Shown here piece after piece: positions 26,286-34,463 of a DNA stretch of 64,000 nucleotides (position 1 is its first letter; the number at the start of each line of letters is the position of its first letter). The stretch is from Pseudomonadota bacterium. GTDB taxonomy: Bacteria > Pseudomonadota > Gammaproteobacteria > Burkholderiales > Burkholderiaceae_C. Position numbers and translations under genes: made by a program. The DNA is taken from contig JAIUPQ010000001.1 in assembly GCA_020161145.1 (NCBI GenBank), forward strand, positions 186,001 to 250,000, given 5' to 3'. Under the pieces are notes generated by a model. The model did not search any database. It had not been told where the DNA came from and saw only the letters and a list, made by a program, of their open reading frames with translations.

Positions 26286-27254
26286 TCAGGGCACGGTCAG
26301 CGTCCAGCGCACCGTCAGCACGCCGCCCTCGCCGCCCTCGCCCTTGGTGGGAATGCGCTGCTCGCCGCGCTGGCTGCGCCAGGCACCTTGCAGTGGCACG
26401 GACAGCATGTCCGGCTGGGCCTTGGGAAAGGCCAGGCTGCGCGGCTGCGGGCCTTTGGGCGCCGGCACCTCGTGGGTGCCGGTTGGCTCGTCGGTGGTGA
26501 CGGTTTCGGTGTAGGCCAGCACGTTCAGCGGGATGGGCAGGTTCAGCCGCAAGGTGTTCTGTTGTCGATCGAATTCGAGCATGGCCGTGGTGGGTGACGC
26601 ACCGGGTTTGGCTTCGGGCGCGGGCTTGACCTCACCGCTGCCCTGGCGGCTCACATCGTGCGTGCAGCGGGCGCCCGGCAAGGCGCGGCAGATGGGGTCG
26701 CCGTGCAGCATGTGGATGCGCTCCTCGATGGCGTAGCGGCCTTTCTGGCTGACGCCCTGGAAGTACTGGTAGCGCAGCGGCCCGGCGTCACCCAACGACC
26801 TGGCCTCGCTGGCCGTTTGCCTGGCCTTGTCCAGTTGGGGCGTGCCGGCCATGGCGGCGCCCATCTTGCGCACCTCGCGTTCGATGCAGGCTTCGTCCTC
26901 ACCGCACTGGGCCATGACCTGCTCGGCGCTGGCCATCATGGGCGCCATGTCTTTGGCTGCGGCCTGGCCACGGGCCTGCTTGCTGGCCATGTCGGCCTTC
27001 TGCCCGGCGTCCAGGCTGTGCATGGCGGGCAGGCTGGTGGGCGCCTTGGCCGCCAGCCGCGCTTCAAGGGTGGCGCTGCGGCGCACACGCCATTCGTGCA
27101 AGTCGTACTTGGTCTGCGTCTTGCCGTCGGCCACGTAGCTGTACTCCACGGTGAGCACGGCGGGCGCGCCGGTGGGGGCAAAAGCGGGGGCGGCCAGCGC
27201 GGGCGCTGCCGCCGCTGCCAGCCAGACCCATGCGCCGGGGCGAATCGCAGTCAT
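26286..27254 (-). CDS. Exported hypothetical protein
   Basis: A 322-residue protein with a signal peptide (AWVWLAAAAAPALAAPAF). The mature part begins with LTVEYSYVADGKTQTKYDLH, continues with a charged, Met/Gln-rich helical stretch (about 75-165, with CGEDEACIEREVRKMGAAM) and ends in a beta-rich domain (TAMLEFDRQQNTLRLNLPIP, VLTVRWTLTVP). Paired cysteines suggest disulfides in the periplasm. I recognise no family. It converges on the MOSC gene with one base between stops and no visible terminator. Confidence 0.65.
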   Translation of the reverse strand: MTAIRPGAWVWLAAAAAPALAAPAFAPTGAPAVLTVEYSYVADGKTQTKYDLHEWRVRRSATLEARLAAKAPTSLPAMHSLDAGQKADMASKQARGQAAAKDMAPMMASAEQVMAQCGEDEACIEREVRKMGAAMAGTPQLDKARQTASEARSLGDAGPLRYQYFQGVSQKGRYAIEERIHMLHGDPICRALPGARCTHDVSRQGSGEVKPAPEAKPGASPTTAMLEFDRQQNTLRLNLPIPLNVLAYTETVTTDEPTGTHEVPAPKGPQPRSLAFPKAQPDMLSVPLQGAWRSQRGEQRIPTKGEGGEGGVLTVRWTLTVP

Positions 27255-27355
27255 GTCCAAACTCCAGCCAGAGCGCCGAGGCGCGACGCCCCAGTCTGCC
27301 AAGCGCGGGGCAGAGGCGCTGTCCCCCCAAAGGGTGACGCTGAACGCGGGCGCTC

Positions 27356-28057
27356 TTAACCAGTCAGGGTGCCGAAGAGGTTGCCGATGGCCACGGTGAC
27401 GGCAATGGCCGCCGCGCCCCAGAACACCACACGCAGCGTGGGCCGCAGCCAGGGCGAGCCGCCCGCGCGGGCACTGACGATGCCCAGCATGGCCAGGTAG
27501 ACCAGCGACGCGACGGAGACGGCCATCACCACCTGCTCGCGCGGCACCAGCCAGGTCACCACCAACGGCGCCAGCGCGCCGGCCGTGAAGGTGGCGGCCG
27601 AGGTGGCGGCGGCCAGCAAGGGCTGCGCCCGTTGTCCGGGCGTGATGCCCAGTTCGTCGCGCGCGTGGGCGTCCAGCGCATCGTGGGCGGTGAGTTGCTG
27701 GGCCACCGCCAGGGCGGTGGTCTCGTCCAGGCCCCGGCGGCGGTAGATGGCGGCCAGCTCGCGCAGCTCGTGGTCGGGCATGTCGGCCAGTTCGCGCCGC
27801 TCCAGCGCCAGGTCGGCGGCCTCGGTGTCGGCCTGCGAGCTGACCGAGACGTACTCGCCCGCCGCCATCGACATGGCGCCGGCCACCCATGCGGCCAGCC
27901 CGGCCAGCACCAGGGCCGGCTTGTCGGCCGACGAGGCGGCCAGACCGGCGATCAGGCTGGCGGTGGAGACGATGCCGTCGTTGGCGCCCAGCACGGCGGC
28001 GCGCAGCCAGCCGGTGCGCTGCACGGCGTGGCGTTCGGGGGGCTTGGCGTGGGGCAT
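27356..28057 (-). CDS. VIT1/CCC1-family membrane transporter
   Basis: A 233-residue protein of the vacuolar iron transporter family. It has five membrane segments and a cytoplasmic helical domain (about 80-140) that binds metal in characterised members. Typical blocks: GWLRAAVLGANDGIVSTASL, MSMAAGEYVSVSSQADTEAA (the substrate-site Gly-Glu-Tyr), and the acidic RRELADMPDHELRELAAIYR. It probably moves Fe2+ or Mn2+ across the inner membrane. It is divergent from the TOMM cluster; the 157-base gap holds the cluster promoter and a CCCCC-TTTT-GGGGG hairpin. Confidence 0.92.
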   Translation of the reverse strand: MPHAKPPERHAVQRTGWLRAAVLGANDGIVSTASLIAGLAASSADKPALVLAGLAAWVAGAMSMAAGEYVSVSSQADTEAADLALERRELADMPDHELRELAAIYRRRGLDETTALAVAQQLTAHDALDAHARDELGITPGQRAQPLLAAATSAATFTAGALAPLVVTWLVPREQVVMAVSVASLVYLAMLGIVSARAGGSPWLRPTLRVVFWGAAAIAVTVAIGNLFGTLTG

Positions 28058-28138
28058 GGCGGGTGTGTGACGGGCGGCAAATGGGGGAGTCTAGAAGCCC
28101 CGGGTGGGGCGTCCCCCTTTTGGGGGTCTCGGGCCCGG

Positions 28139-28167
28139 TTGACAGCCACCTGTTGCAGTCCTAGTGT
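28139..28167 (+). promoter_or_regulatory. Likely sigma-70 promoter of the TOMM cluster
   Basis: A perfect -35 TTGACA (28139-28144), a 17-base spacer and TAGTGT (28162-28167) lie 47 bases upstream of the precursor ATG. No operator repeat is obvious within it. Confidence 0.6.
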
Positions 28168-28214
28168 GCACACCAGACGGGTCATCCGTCGCCACAACCT
28201 TTGAGGAGGAGATC

Positions 28215-28538
28215 ATGTCCAACGAAAACGATCTCAGCAATCTCAACGCCCGTCTGACCGCGATTGAAAAGACGCTGGAAAGCTTGAGCCGCAAGCCCTC
28301 TGTGACGGAGTTGTCGGCAGAGGACATGGCAATCTACAAGAAGGTGCGTGACGTCATGGCCTTCGATCCCGACCACGTCTGCGGCATCAACGAGTGCTTC
28401 AAGTGCTCGGTCACCAGTTGCCGCGTGTGTTCGATCTGTCAGGTCTGCCGGGTGTGCCGCGTGTGCGACTTTGAATGCGTCTGCGGCCCGTGCAGCTTTG
28501 GTGGGTTGGGTGGCCGCTTCAGAGGCTTGGGTGACTGA
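28215..28538 (+). CDS. Cysteine-rich RiPP (TOMM) precursor peptide
   Basis: A 107-residue precursor with a strong GAGGAGGAG ribosome site before ATG 28215. The leader (about 1-55) is charged and helical (MSNENDLSNLNARLTAIEKT, then SVTELSAEDMAIYKKVRDVM). The core has 12 Cys (56, 61, 64, 69, 72, 75, 78, 81, 84, 88, 90, 93). Those from 69 to 84 sit at every third residue (SCRVCSICQVCRVCRVC), and a Gly-rich tail SFGGLGGRFRGLGD follows. A Cys ladder directly before E1-like, YcaO and SagB genes is what a thiazole-forming pathway acts on. It is not the Nif11 or nitrile-hydratase leader type, and the CxxC ladder recalls heterocycloanthracins only in spacing. The stop overlaps the E1 start by 8 bases. 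Confidence 0.85.
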   Translation: MSNENDLSNLNARLTAIEKTLESLSRKPSVTELSAEDMAIYKKVRDVMAFDPDHVCGINECFKCSVTSCRVCSICQVCRVCRVCDFECVCGPCSFGGLGGRFRGLGD

Positions 28539-29634
28539 GGGCGGCGCCGCCGCGAAGGCCTATCGGCTGGTGCCCGGCACCGAATGGGTGGCCGTGGATG
28601 ACAGCTCGGCCATCTTCCGCTCGCTGCGCAGCCAGGCCACGTTGAGCGGCGAAGCGGTCGGCGCCTTTGTGGCGGCGGTCGTGCCGCTGCTGGATGGCCG
28701 TCACAGCTTGCGGGAGCTGGCGGCCGCCAGCGTCGAGGTGCCGATCGAGGCCTTGCTGGCCCATCTGAAGGCCTTGGCCGATGCGGGCCTGATCGAGCCC
28801 GACGTGGGGGGGCAGTCGGGCGACTACCTGGCGCCCCTGGTCAGCCACCTGGCCACCGAAGGGCGAGCGCCCGAGCAGTTGCGAAACCGCCTCAGCGGGC
28901 AGCGGGTGGCCGTGTTTGGCCTGGAGTCGGCGGGCGCGCAGCTGGCGCGCGAGTTCGCGCGCTGGGGCGTGCGGCAGTTGTTGCTGGCCGATCCCTCGCC
29001 CCATCAGCCCGATGACCCTGCCGATCTGGCGGGCGACCCCACGGCCAGCCGCCAGGCCTTGCTGGCCGCCGAGTTGCGCCACCGCCACCCGGCACTGGAC
29101 GTGCAGACCCCGGTGGCCGCCTGGAGCGCGGCGGCCGTGGAGGCCGCCGTGGCCGATGTCGATGTGGCCATCGCCGCTGCCGACCGGGAGTTCGCCGTGC
29201 TGGCCCAATGGGTCAACAAGGCGGCGGTGGCACAGCGCAAGGTGGCCGCGTTCTGCACGCTGGAGGGCGATTCGGCCTGGATTGGCCCCATCGTCTTTCC
29301 CGACGAGACGGCCTGCTACATGTGCTACCGCATGCGCGCCATTGCCTGCGAGGACGACTACGCCGCCGCCATGGCCTTCGAGGAGCGCCGGGACAAGGAC
29401 AGGAGCCCGCGCGGCCCGCGCGAGCCCACGCTGATGCCGCTGGCCTCGGTGGCCGCCGGCATGCTGGCCATGGAGTTGGCCAAGACCTTCACCGCTGCCG
29501 GGCGGCATGCGGCGGCCGGCCGCGTGCTGGAGTGGAACGGCTTGCGCGGCGAGCCCGGCGCGCACACCATCTTGCGGCAGCCGGCGTGCCCGGTCTGCGC
29601 AAAAAAAAAAGCGCCCATCCCGACCTGGATCTGA
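28531..29634 (+). CDS. TOMM E1-like cyclodehydratase partner (leader-binding)
   Basis: A 367-residue E1/ThiF-related protein that presents the precursor to YcaO. The N-terminal winged-helix RRE-like domain is at about 8-95 (ESLRELAAASVEVPIEAL-type helices ending in ADAGLIEPD). The Rossmann core begins LSGQRVAVFGLESAGAQLAR. Zinc cysteines are C262/C265 (CYMC) and C353/C356 (CPVC). GTG 28531 is chosen: AGAGG lies 5 bases upstream and it overlaps the precursor stop; in-frame GTGs at 28510 and 28501 are alternatives. The zero frame ends only 11 residues after the last Cys, just past a run of ten A. Continuation into YcaO by a -1 shift there is possible. Confidence 0.85.
   Translation: MTEGGAAAKAYRLVPGTEWVAVDDSSAIFRSLRSQATLSGEAVGAFVAAVVPLLDGRHSLRELAAASVEVPIEALLAHLKALADAGLIEPDVGGQSGDYLAPLVSHLATEGRAPEQLRNRLSGQRVAVFGLESAGAQLAREFARWGVRQLLLADPSPHQPDDPADLAGDPTASRQALLAAELRHRHPALDVQTPVAAWSAAAVEAAVADVDVAIAAADREFAVLAQWVNKAAVAQRKVAAFCTLEGDSAWIGPIVFPDETACYMCYRMRAIACEDDYAAAMAFEERRDKDRSPRGPREPTLMPLASVAAGMLAMELAKTFTAAGRHAAAGRVLEWNGLRGEPGAHTILRQPACPVCAKKKAPIPTWI
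29601..29611 (+). other. A10 slippery run at the E1/YcaO junction
   Basis: Ten consecutive A followed by G, in DNA near 70% G+C. In the E1 frame the codons are GCA-AAA-AAA-AAA-GCG, which allows an A-AAA-AAA or A-AAA-AAG slip of -1. The -1 frame is already open upstream and stays open to the YcaO stop at 30953. The E1 frame ends 21 bases downstream at 29632. Programmed -1 frameshifting, transcriptional slippage, a real indel or a sequencing error in the homopolymer would all give the same picture. Confidence 0.7.
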
Positions 29635-29678
29635 GCGCGCCAAGGCCAGACACACCGCCGCTGCGCGACCTGGCGCCC

Positions 29679-30953
29679 GTGCTGGTCGGCCGCCACGCGG
29701 GGCTGGTGCGGTCGCTGACGCTGTTTCACAAGCCACCCGCTGAGCCGCCCTGGCCGCTGATCTACCGGGCCGAGCTGGCCAACAGCCGGTTTCTGTCCGA
29801 CAAGGCCGAGGCCTTCCAGGTCGCCTCCGGCAAGGGGATGGATGACGACGCGGCGCAGGTCAGCGCCCTGGGCGAGGCGGTGGAGCGCTACGCCGGCATG
29901 GCCTGGCCCGGCGAGGATATTCGGCGCTGCCCGCGCGGCGACCTGCCGGGCCTCGCCCTGGACCCGCAGCGGCTGGTGCTGTACGGCCAGGCGCAGTACG
30001 CGAACCTGCCCTATGCCCCACTGCTGCCGGACAGCGTGCTGGGCTGGCTGCCGGGGCGCACCCTGCCTTCGGGGCAGCCGATCTGGGTGCCCGCGCAGCC
30101 CACGCTGATGGCCTACACACCCGCACCGGCCGAGCCCGACCTGTGCCAGGTCACCTCCAATGGCCTGGCCGCCGGGCCCACGCTGGCCCAGGCTGCGCTG
30201 CGGGCGGCGCTGGAGGTGCTGGAGCGCGATGCCTTCGTGGCCACCTGGCTGTTGCGCCTGCCATGCGAGCGGGTCGATCCCGCCAGCGTGCCGGACGCGG
30301 GCGTGCGCCAGCTGGCGGCGGCCTATGCACGGCGGGGGGTGCAACTGGAGCTGTACCGCCTGTTTCCGCGTGGGCCGGTGCACTGTTTCGTCGGCCTGGG
30401 CGTTGCGCTGCAGGCGGCGGTGCTGCCGGCCGTGGTGGTGGGGCTGGGGGCCGATCTGGATCCGGTGCGCGCGGCCGCCTCTGCCGCGCTGGAGATTGGC
30501 CAGGTGCGGCCCGGCCTGGCCTACCGGCTCAAGGATCCGCAGGTGCAGGCCCAGCGTGCGGCCATGCTGGAGCACACCAAACTGCTCAAGACGCTGGAGG
30601 ACCATGACCTCTACTACGCCGGCCACGACACGCTGGCCGCATTCGATTTCATGCGCAGCGCGCCGTTCGTGACGCCGGACTGGCGGGCGCCCGCCGTGGT
30701 GGAGGGTGAAGCCGCAGTGCGGGCCCTGGCCGACGACGTGGCAGCCCAAGGCAGCGAGTTGGTGCTGGTCAACCTCACCCCGCCCGACCTGGCCGCATTG
30801 GGCGTCTTTGCCGTGCGCGCCTTCGTGCCGGATTTCCAGCCCATCTATTTCGGCCAGCAGGAGCGGCGCCTGGCCCATCGCCGCCTGGCCCAACTGGCCG
30901 CGCGCCATGGTCTGGACGTGACCATCAACCCCAACCCCCATCCGCTGGCATGA
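29679..30953 (+). CDS. YcaO-domain azoline-forming cyclodehydratase
   Basis: ATP-dependent enzyme that turns Cys (or Ser/Thr) of the precursor into thiazoline/oxazoline. Visible features: YRAELANSRFLSDKAEAFQV; the nucleotide/Mg blocks VSALGEAVERYAG and LRAALEVLERDAFVATW; the central VVVGLGADLDPVRAAASAAL; and the C-terminal PxPxP signature (PNPHP, residues 418-422), the mark of azole-forming YcaO proteins. The start is unsettled. GTG 29679 has no ribosome site and would cut the first helix (LRDLAPVLVGRH is coded from 29661). The frame is open back past the A10 run, so the protein may be made as an E1-YcaO fusion. It overlaps sagB by 4 bases. Confidence 0.88.
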   Translation: MLVGRHAGLVRSLTLFHKPPAEPPWPLIYRAELANSRFLSDKAEAFQVASGKGMDDDAAQVSALGEAVERYAGMAWPGEDIRRCPRGDLPGLALDPQRLVLYGQAQYANLPYAPLLPDSVLGWLPGRTLPSGQPIWVPAQPTLMAYTPAPAEPDLCQVTSNGLAAGPTLAQAALRAALEVLERDAFVATWLLRLPCERVDPASVPDAGVRQLAAAYARRGVQLELYRLFPRGPVHCFVGLGVALQAAVLPAVVVGLGADLDPVRAAASAALEIGQVRPGLAYRLKDPQVQAQRAAMLEHTKLLKTLEDHDLYYAGHDTLAAFDFMRSAPFVTPDWRAPAVVEGEAAVRALADDVAAQGSELVLVNLTPPDLAALGVFAVRAFVPDFQPIYFGQQERRLAHRRLAQLAARHGLDVTINPNPHPLA

Positions 30954-31735
30954 CGACTTCTGCTTTTCGCGACGCCCACCCCCTGAGCTGGGCTTTTCAC
31001 GCCAACACGGCGCGCTTTGCCCACAACGCCGAGCCACCGCCCGAGGACGTCTGGCCCGACCCGGCGCGCGAGGCGCCCGAGTTGCCGCTGACCCCGCTGC
31101 CCACGGGGCCGGTGCTGACGATGACGCTGGACGAGCTGCTGCACAGCCGCTGCTCCTGCCGCCAGTTCACGGCCGGGACGCTGCCGCTGGCGGCGCTGGC
31201 CAGCGTGTTGCAAGCCGCCTACGGCGTGGCGCGCCAGGAGGCGTATGGGCGGCTGGACTTCACGACCCGCACGGTGCCCTCGGGCGGTGCGCTGTATCCG
31301 CTGGAGCTGACGCTGATCTGCCGCCAGGTCGAGGGGCTGGCCAGCGGCGTCTACCACTACCTGCCGGGCCTGCACGCGCTGGAATGCGTCAAGGCCGTGG
31401 TGGTGCCAGCGGCCTTTCTGACCTATCTGTTCATGGGGCAGTCGCAGTTGACGCAGGCGCCGGTGCTGGGGGTGCTGTCGGCGGCATTCGGGCGCACGAT
31501 GAAGAAGTACGGCGACCGTGGCTACCGCTACATCCTGCTCGAAGCAGGCCACGTCATGCAGAACCTCAACCTGGCCTGCACCTCGCTGGGCCTGGGCTCG
31601 TGCAACATCGGCGGCTTCTTTGACGACGAACTGGCCGGCCTGCTGGGCCTGCCCGTCGCGCAGGAAGCGGTGCTTTACGCCGTGGCCATCGGCATGCCGG
31701 CCGCGACGGGCCGCCAGCAGCAGCGCGACCTTTGA
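30950..31735 (+). CDS. SagB/ThcOx-type azoline dehydrogenase
   Basis: An FMN-dependent nitroreductase-fold enzyme of 261 residues that oxidises azolines to aromatic azoles. Blocks: LDELLHSRCSCRQFTAGTL (FMN-phosphate Arg region), TRTVPSGGALYPLELTLICR, YHYLPGLHALE, YRYILLEAGHVMQNLNLACT and GLGSCNIGGFFDDELAGLLG, all typical of SagB. The Lys-Tyr pair used by azoline oxidases may be MKKYGDRGYRYI (about 184-195). Its ATG overlaps the YcaO stop as ATGA. It is the last gene of the cluster: no transporter, peptidase or immunity gene follows before the convergent MocR gene. Confidence 0.93.
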   Translation: MTTSAFRDAHPLSWAFHANTARFAHNAEPPPEDVWPDPAREAPELPLTPLPTGPVLTMTLDELLHSRCSCRQFTAGTLPLAALASVLQAAYGVARQEAYGRLDFTTRTVPSGGALYPLELTLICRQVEGLASGVYHYLPGLHALECVKAVVVPAAFLTYLFMGQSQLTQAPVLGVLSAAFGRTMKKYGDRGYRYILLEAGHVMQNLNLACTSLGLGSCNIGGFFDDELAGLLGLPVAQEAVLYAVAIGMPAATGRQQQRDL

Positions 31736-31773
31736 ACCTGCATTTAGGTGCGCCCATCGCCAACGGACTGGCG

Positions 31774-33222
31774 TCAGGCCAGGTCGGCCAGCCGCGCCAG
31801 CCCGGCGCGAATCGCCGCTGGCGTGATGGCGCCAAACCCGAACAGCAGGCCGGCGGGCACTTGCGGTGCCGTGCCATACCGGGCAATCGACGACACGCCG
31901 ATTCCCTCGGCGCGGGCGCGCTCGACGAGGCGGTCGGCATCCACCTGCGGCGCCGTGCGCGCCGCCAGGTGCAGCCCCGCTTCACCGGGCAGGGCGCTGA
32001 GCCAGGCGCCACAGTCGCTGGCCAGGCCTTGCAGCAGTGCGGCACGCCGCTGCGCGTACAGCCCGCGCATCTTGCGCACGTGCCGCGCCAGGTGGCCCTC
32101 GGCCATGAAGGCGGCCAGCGTCTGCTGGACCAGCAGGTTGCCGTGCCAGTCGGCACGCTCCCGGGCCGCCACCAGCGGCGCCAGCGCCCAGGGCGGGGCG
32201 ACGACAAAGCCCAGCCGCAGGGCCGGGAACAGGCTTTTGGAGAAGGTGCCGACGTAGCACACCGTGCCGCTGCCATCCAGCGTCTGCAAGGCGTCCAGGG
32301 GCCGGCCCGCATAGCGGAACTCGGCGTCGTAGTCGTCCTCGACGATGACCGCGTGATGACGTTGTGCAAAGGCCAGCAGGTCGGCGCGGCGGCGAGGTGA
32401 CATGACGCAGCCCAGCGGGAACTGGTGCGATGGCGTCACGCAGATCACGCGCGCCTGCGGTGGCAACCGCTCGACCACCAGGCCTTCGTCGTCCACCGGC
32501 ACGCGCACGATGCGCGCACCCGCCGCCTCGAAGGCGCGGCAGGTCGGCGGATAGCCCGGATGCTCGACGGCAACCACCGTCTGGCCGGCCGTCACCAGCA
32601 CCCGCGCCAACAGATCGAAGGCCTGCTGCGCGCCCGACGTGACGAGGATGTCGTCGGCGCCGCAGGAGACGGCCCGCGTCAGCGACACGTGGGCGGCAAT
32701 GGCCTCGCGCAGGGCGGGCTGGCCCTGGGCGCTGGCATAGCCCGCGTCACGCCGGGCCAGCGCGCGCAGGCTGCGCGCCGACAGGCGCCGCCACAGATCC
32801 TGCGGCAGTTGCGCCGCATCCGGCACGCCCAGGCGGAAGTCGTAGGCCCACGCACGCTCTGGTGCTCGCGCGGCCTCGGCGCCCAGGCCGCGGTAGAGCG
32901 GGGCCAGGCGCGGGTCGTCGGACGTCCGGCTGGCCGGCCGGCGCGCTGCGGGTGGCGTGCGGCTGGCCAGTGCGCTCACCTGGTGCCCCGATCCGGGCCG
33001 GGCCTCTATGTAGGCCTCGCCCAGCAACCAGCCATAGGCCGCAATCACGGTGTTGCGGCCCACGCCCAGCGACGCCGCGAGTGCCCGTGTAGAGGGCAGG
33101 CGCAGCCCCGGGGCGAGCCGGCCGTCCAGGATGGCCGACCGCAGCGCGCCGTGCAGGGCTTGCGCGCGGGTGCGCGAGCCCGCCGGGGGCAGGCGCAGAT
33201 CCAGTGGCAGAAGTGGTTCCAT
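31774..33222 (-). CDS. MocR/PdxR-family PLP-dependent transcriptional regulator
   Basis: A 482-residue fusion of a GntR-type winged HTH (about 15-80: LHGALRSAILDGRLAPGLRL, LAASLGVGRNTVIAAYGWLL) and a fold-type I aminotransferase domain. The PLP lysine is in YVGTFSKSLFPALRLGFVVA; IVEDDYDAEFRYAGRPLDAL holds the cofactor Asp and Tyr. Such proteins sense PLP or an amino acid adduct. It is divergent from the GST-cupin pair (86 bases apart), its likely target. It converges on the TOMM cluster, with only 38 bases and no terminator between the two stops. Confidence 0.92.
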   Translation of the reverse strand: MEPLLPLDLRLPPAGSRTRAQALHGALRSAILDGRLAPGLRLPSTRALAASLGVGRNTVIAAYGWLLGEAYIEARPGSGHQVSALASRTPPAARRPASRTSDDPRLAPLYRGLGAEAARAPERAWAYDFRLGVPDAAQLPQDLWRRLSARSLRALARRDAGYASAQGQPALREAIAAHVSLTRAVSCGADDILVTSGAQQAFDLLARVLVTAGQTVVAVEHPGYPPTCRAFEAAGARIVRVPVDDEGLVVERLPPQARVICVTPSHQFPLGCVMSPRRRADLLAFAQRHHAVIVEDDYDAEFRYAGRPLDALQTLDGSGTVCYVGTFSKSLFPALRLGFVVAPPWALAPLVAARERADWHGNLLVQQTLAAFMAEGHLARHVRKMRGLYAQRRAALLQGLASDCGAWLSALPGEAGLHLAARTAPQVDADRLVERARAEGIGVSSIARYGTAPQVPAGLLFGFGAITPAAIRAGLARLADLA

Positions 33223-33308
33223 AAAAATGGGCTAAAGCGGCACTGTTCAGGGTCCGCATGGCTGCCTATATTAGCGATGTCGCTACCCCCTGTTGCATCG
33301 GAACGCCC

Positions 33309-34001
33309 ATGATTGACCTCTACTACGCCCCCACTCCCAATGGCAGCAAGTTGCGGATGGCCCTCGAAGAGCTGGCGCTGCCCTACCGGCTCGTTCGGAT
33401 GGCCTTGAGCGAGGGCGAGCAGTTCACGCCCGCGTTCACGGCGATTTCGCCCAACCAGAAGATGCCGGCGCTGGTGGATCACGCGCCGGCCGATGGCGGC
33501 GGGCCGCTGGCTGTGTTCGAGTCGGGCGCGATGCTGATGTACCTGGCCGACAAGACTGGCCGCCTGCTGCCAGCCGACCCGCGCGGCCGGCTGGAGGCCA
33601 TGCAGTGGCTGTTCTGGCAGATGGCGGGGCTGGGCCCCATGTCGGGGCAGGCCGGGCACTTTCGCCGCTATGCGCCCGAGGGGGTGCCGTATGCGATTGA
33701 GCGCTACACGCGCGAGGTGGCCCGGCTCTACGGCGTGCTGGATGCACGCCTGGCCGGGCGCGAGTTCATTGCGGGGGCGTATTCCATCGCCGACATCGCC
33801 TGCTACCCCTGGGTCGCGGTGCATGCCGGGCTTGGGCAGGACCTGACCGATCGGCCTCACGTGAAGCGCTGGCTGGATCACATCGCCCTGCGGCCGGCCA
33901 CCGTGCGCGCCTACGCGGACGTGGCTGATCCCTATGCGCCAGCGGCGGCGCCCCTGTCGAGCCAGGCGCGGCAGCATTTGTTTGGAGGCACCGCACCATG
34001 A
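33309..34001 (+). CDS. Glutathione S-transferase (YghU/YfcG-like)
   Basis: A 230-residue GST. The N-terminal thioredoxin-like domain shows MIDLYYAPTPNGSKLRMALE, ISPNQKMPALVDH (cis-Pro) and FESGAMLMYLADKTGRLLP, the glutathione gamma-Glu site. The C-terminal helical domain has YSIADIACYPWVAVHAGLG (the N-capping box) and LDHIALRPATVRAY. An Asn in PTPNGSK occupies the catalytic position, as in the nucleophilic or disulfide-bond-reductase group of YfcG/YghU. ATG 33309 fits the family start better than upstream codons. Overlaps the cupin gene by 4 bases. Confidence 0.92.
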   Translation: MIDLYYAPTPNGSKLRMALEELALPYRLVRMALSEGEQFTPAFTAISPNQKMPALVDHAPADGGGPLAVFESGAMLMYLADKTGRLLPADPRGRLEAMQWLFWQMAGLGPMSGQAGHFRRYAPEGVPYAIERYTREVARLYGVLDARLAGREFIAGAYSIADIACYPWVAVHAGLGQDLTDRPHVKRWLDHIALRPATVRAYADVADPYAPAAAPLSSQARQHLFGGTAP

Positions 34002-34456
34002 TGCAGACCCTGCAGTTCGTGGCGGGCAATGACCCGCTGGACGACGAAGCGCTGTGGATGGCCGAGGGGCCGGGCAAGTGGTCGCGGCCGCTGCGCTTTC
34101 TGGACGATGGGCGGGGCTGGGTGGAGCTGATGCGGCTGGAGCCGGGCGTGACGCTGGGCCTGCATCGGCACACCGGCGACGTGCACGCGCTCAACCTCCA
34201 GGGGCACCGGCGGCTGGGCACCGGCGAGCTCGTGGGGCCAGGTGGCTATGTGCACGAGCTGGCCGGCAGCGCCGACACCTGGGGGGCAGTGGGCGATGGC
34301 CCGCTGGTGGTCTTCGTCGTGGTCATGGGGGAGGTCGAATACCTCGACGCCCAGGGGCGCGTGACGCGCCGCATCTCGACCGCCGACCGCATCGCCGACT
34401 ACCGTCGCTATTGCGAGGCCGCTGGGGTGGACCCTGCGGCGCTGCGGGCGGGCTGA
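33998..34456 (+). CDS. Cupin-domain protein (2,4'-dihydroxyacetophenone dioxygenase-like)
   Basis: A 152-residue single-domain cupin. The metal-binding motif is LHRHTGDVHALNLQGHRRL (His-x-His with a downstream His); VGPGGYVHELAGSADTWGAV is the second cupin box. It resembles the anti-sigma ChrR-like and DHAP-dioxygenase-like cupins. The substrate is not evident. It is coupled to GST by an ATGA overlap, so the two may act on the same electrophile or aromatic compound; that is inference. Confidence 0.8.
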   Translation: MMQTLQFVAGNDPLDDEALWMAEGPGKWSRPLRFLDDGRGWVELMRLEPGVTLGLHRHTGDVHALNLQGHRRLGTGELVGPGGYVHELAGSADTWGAVGDGPLVVFVVVMGEVEYLDAQGRVTRRISTADRIADYRRYCEAAGVDPAALRAG

Positions 34457-34463
34457 CCCCGCC

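Noticed and set aside
28101-28130. CCCCC-TTTT-GGGGG hairpin as a terminator for the VIT gene or an operator for the TOMM cluster
   Set aside because: It lies upstream of both divergent genes, so it cannot terminate either, and nothing shows it is a binding site.
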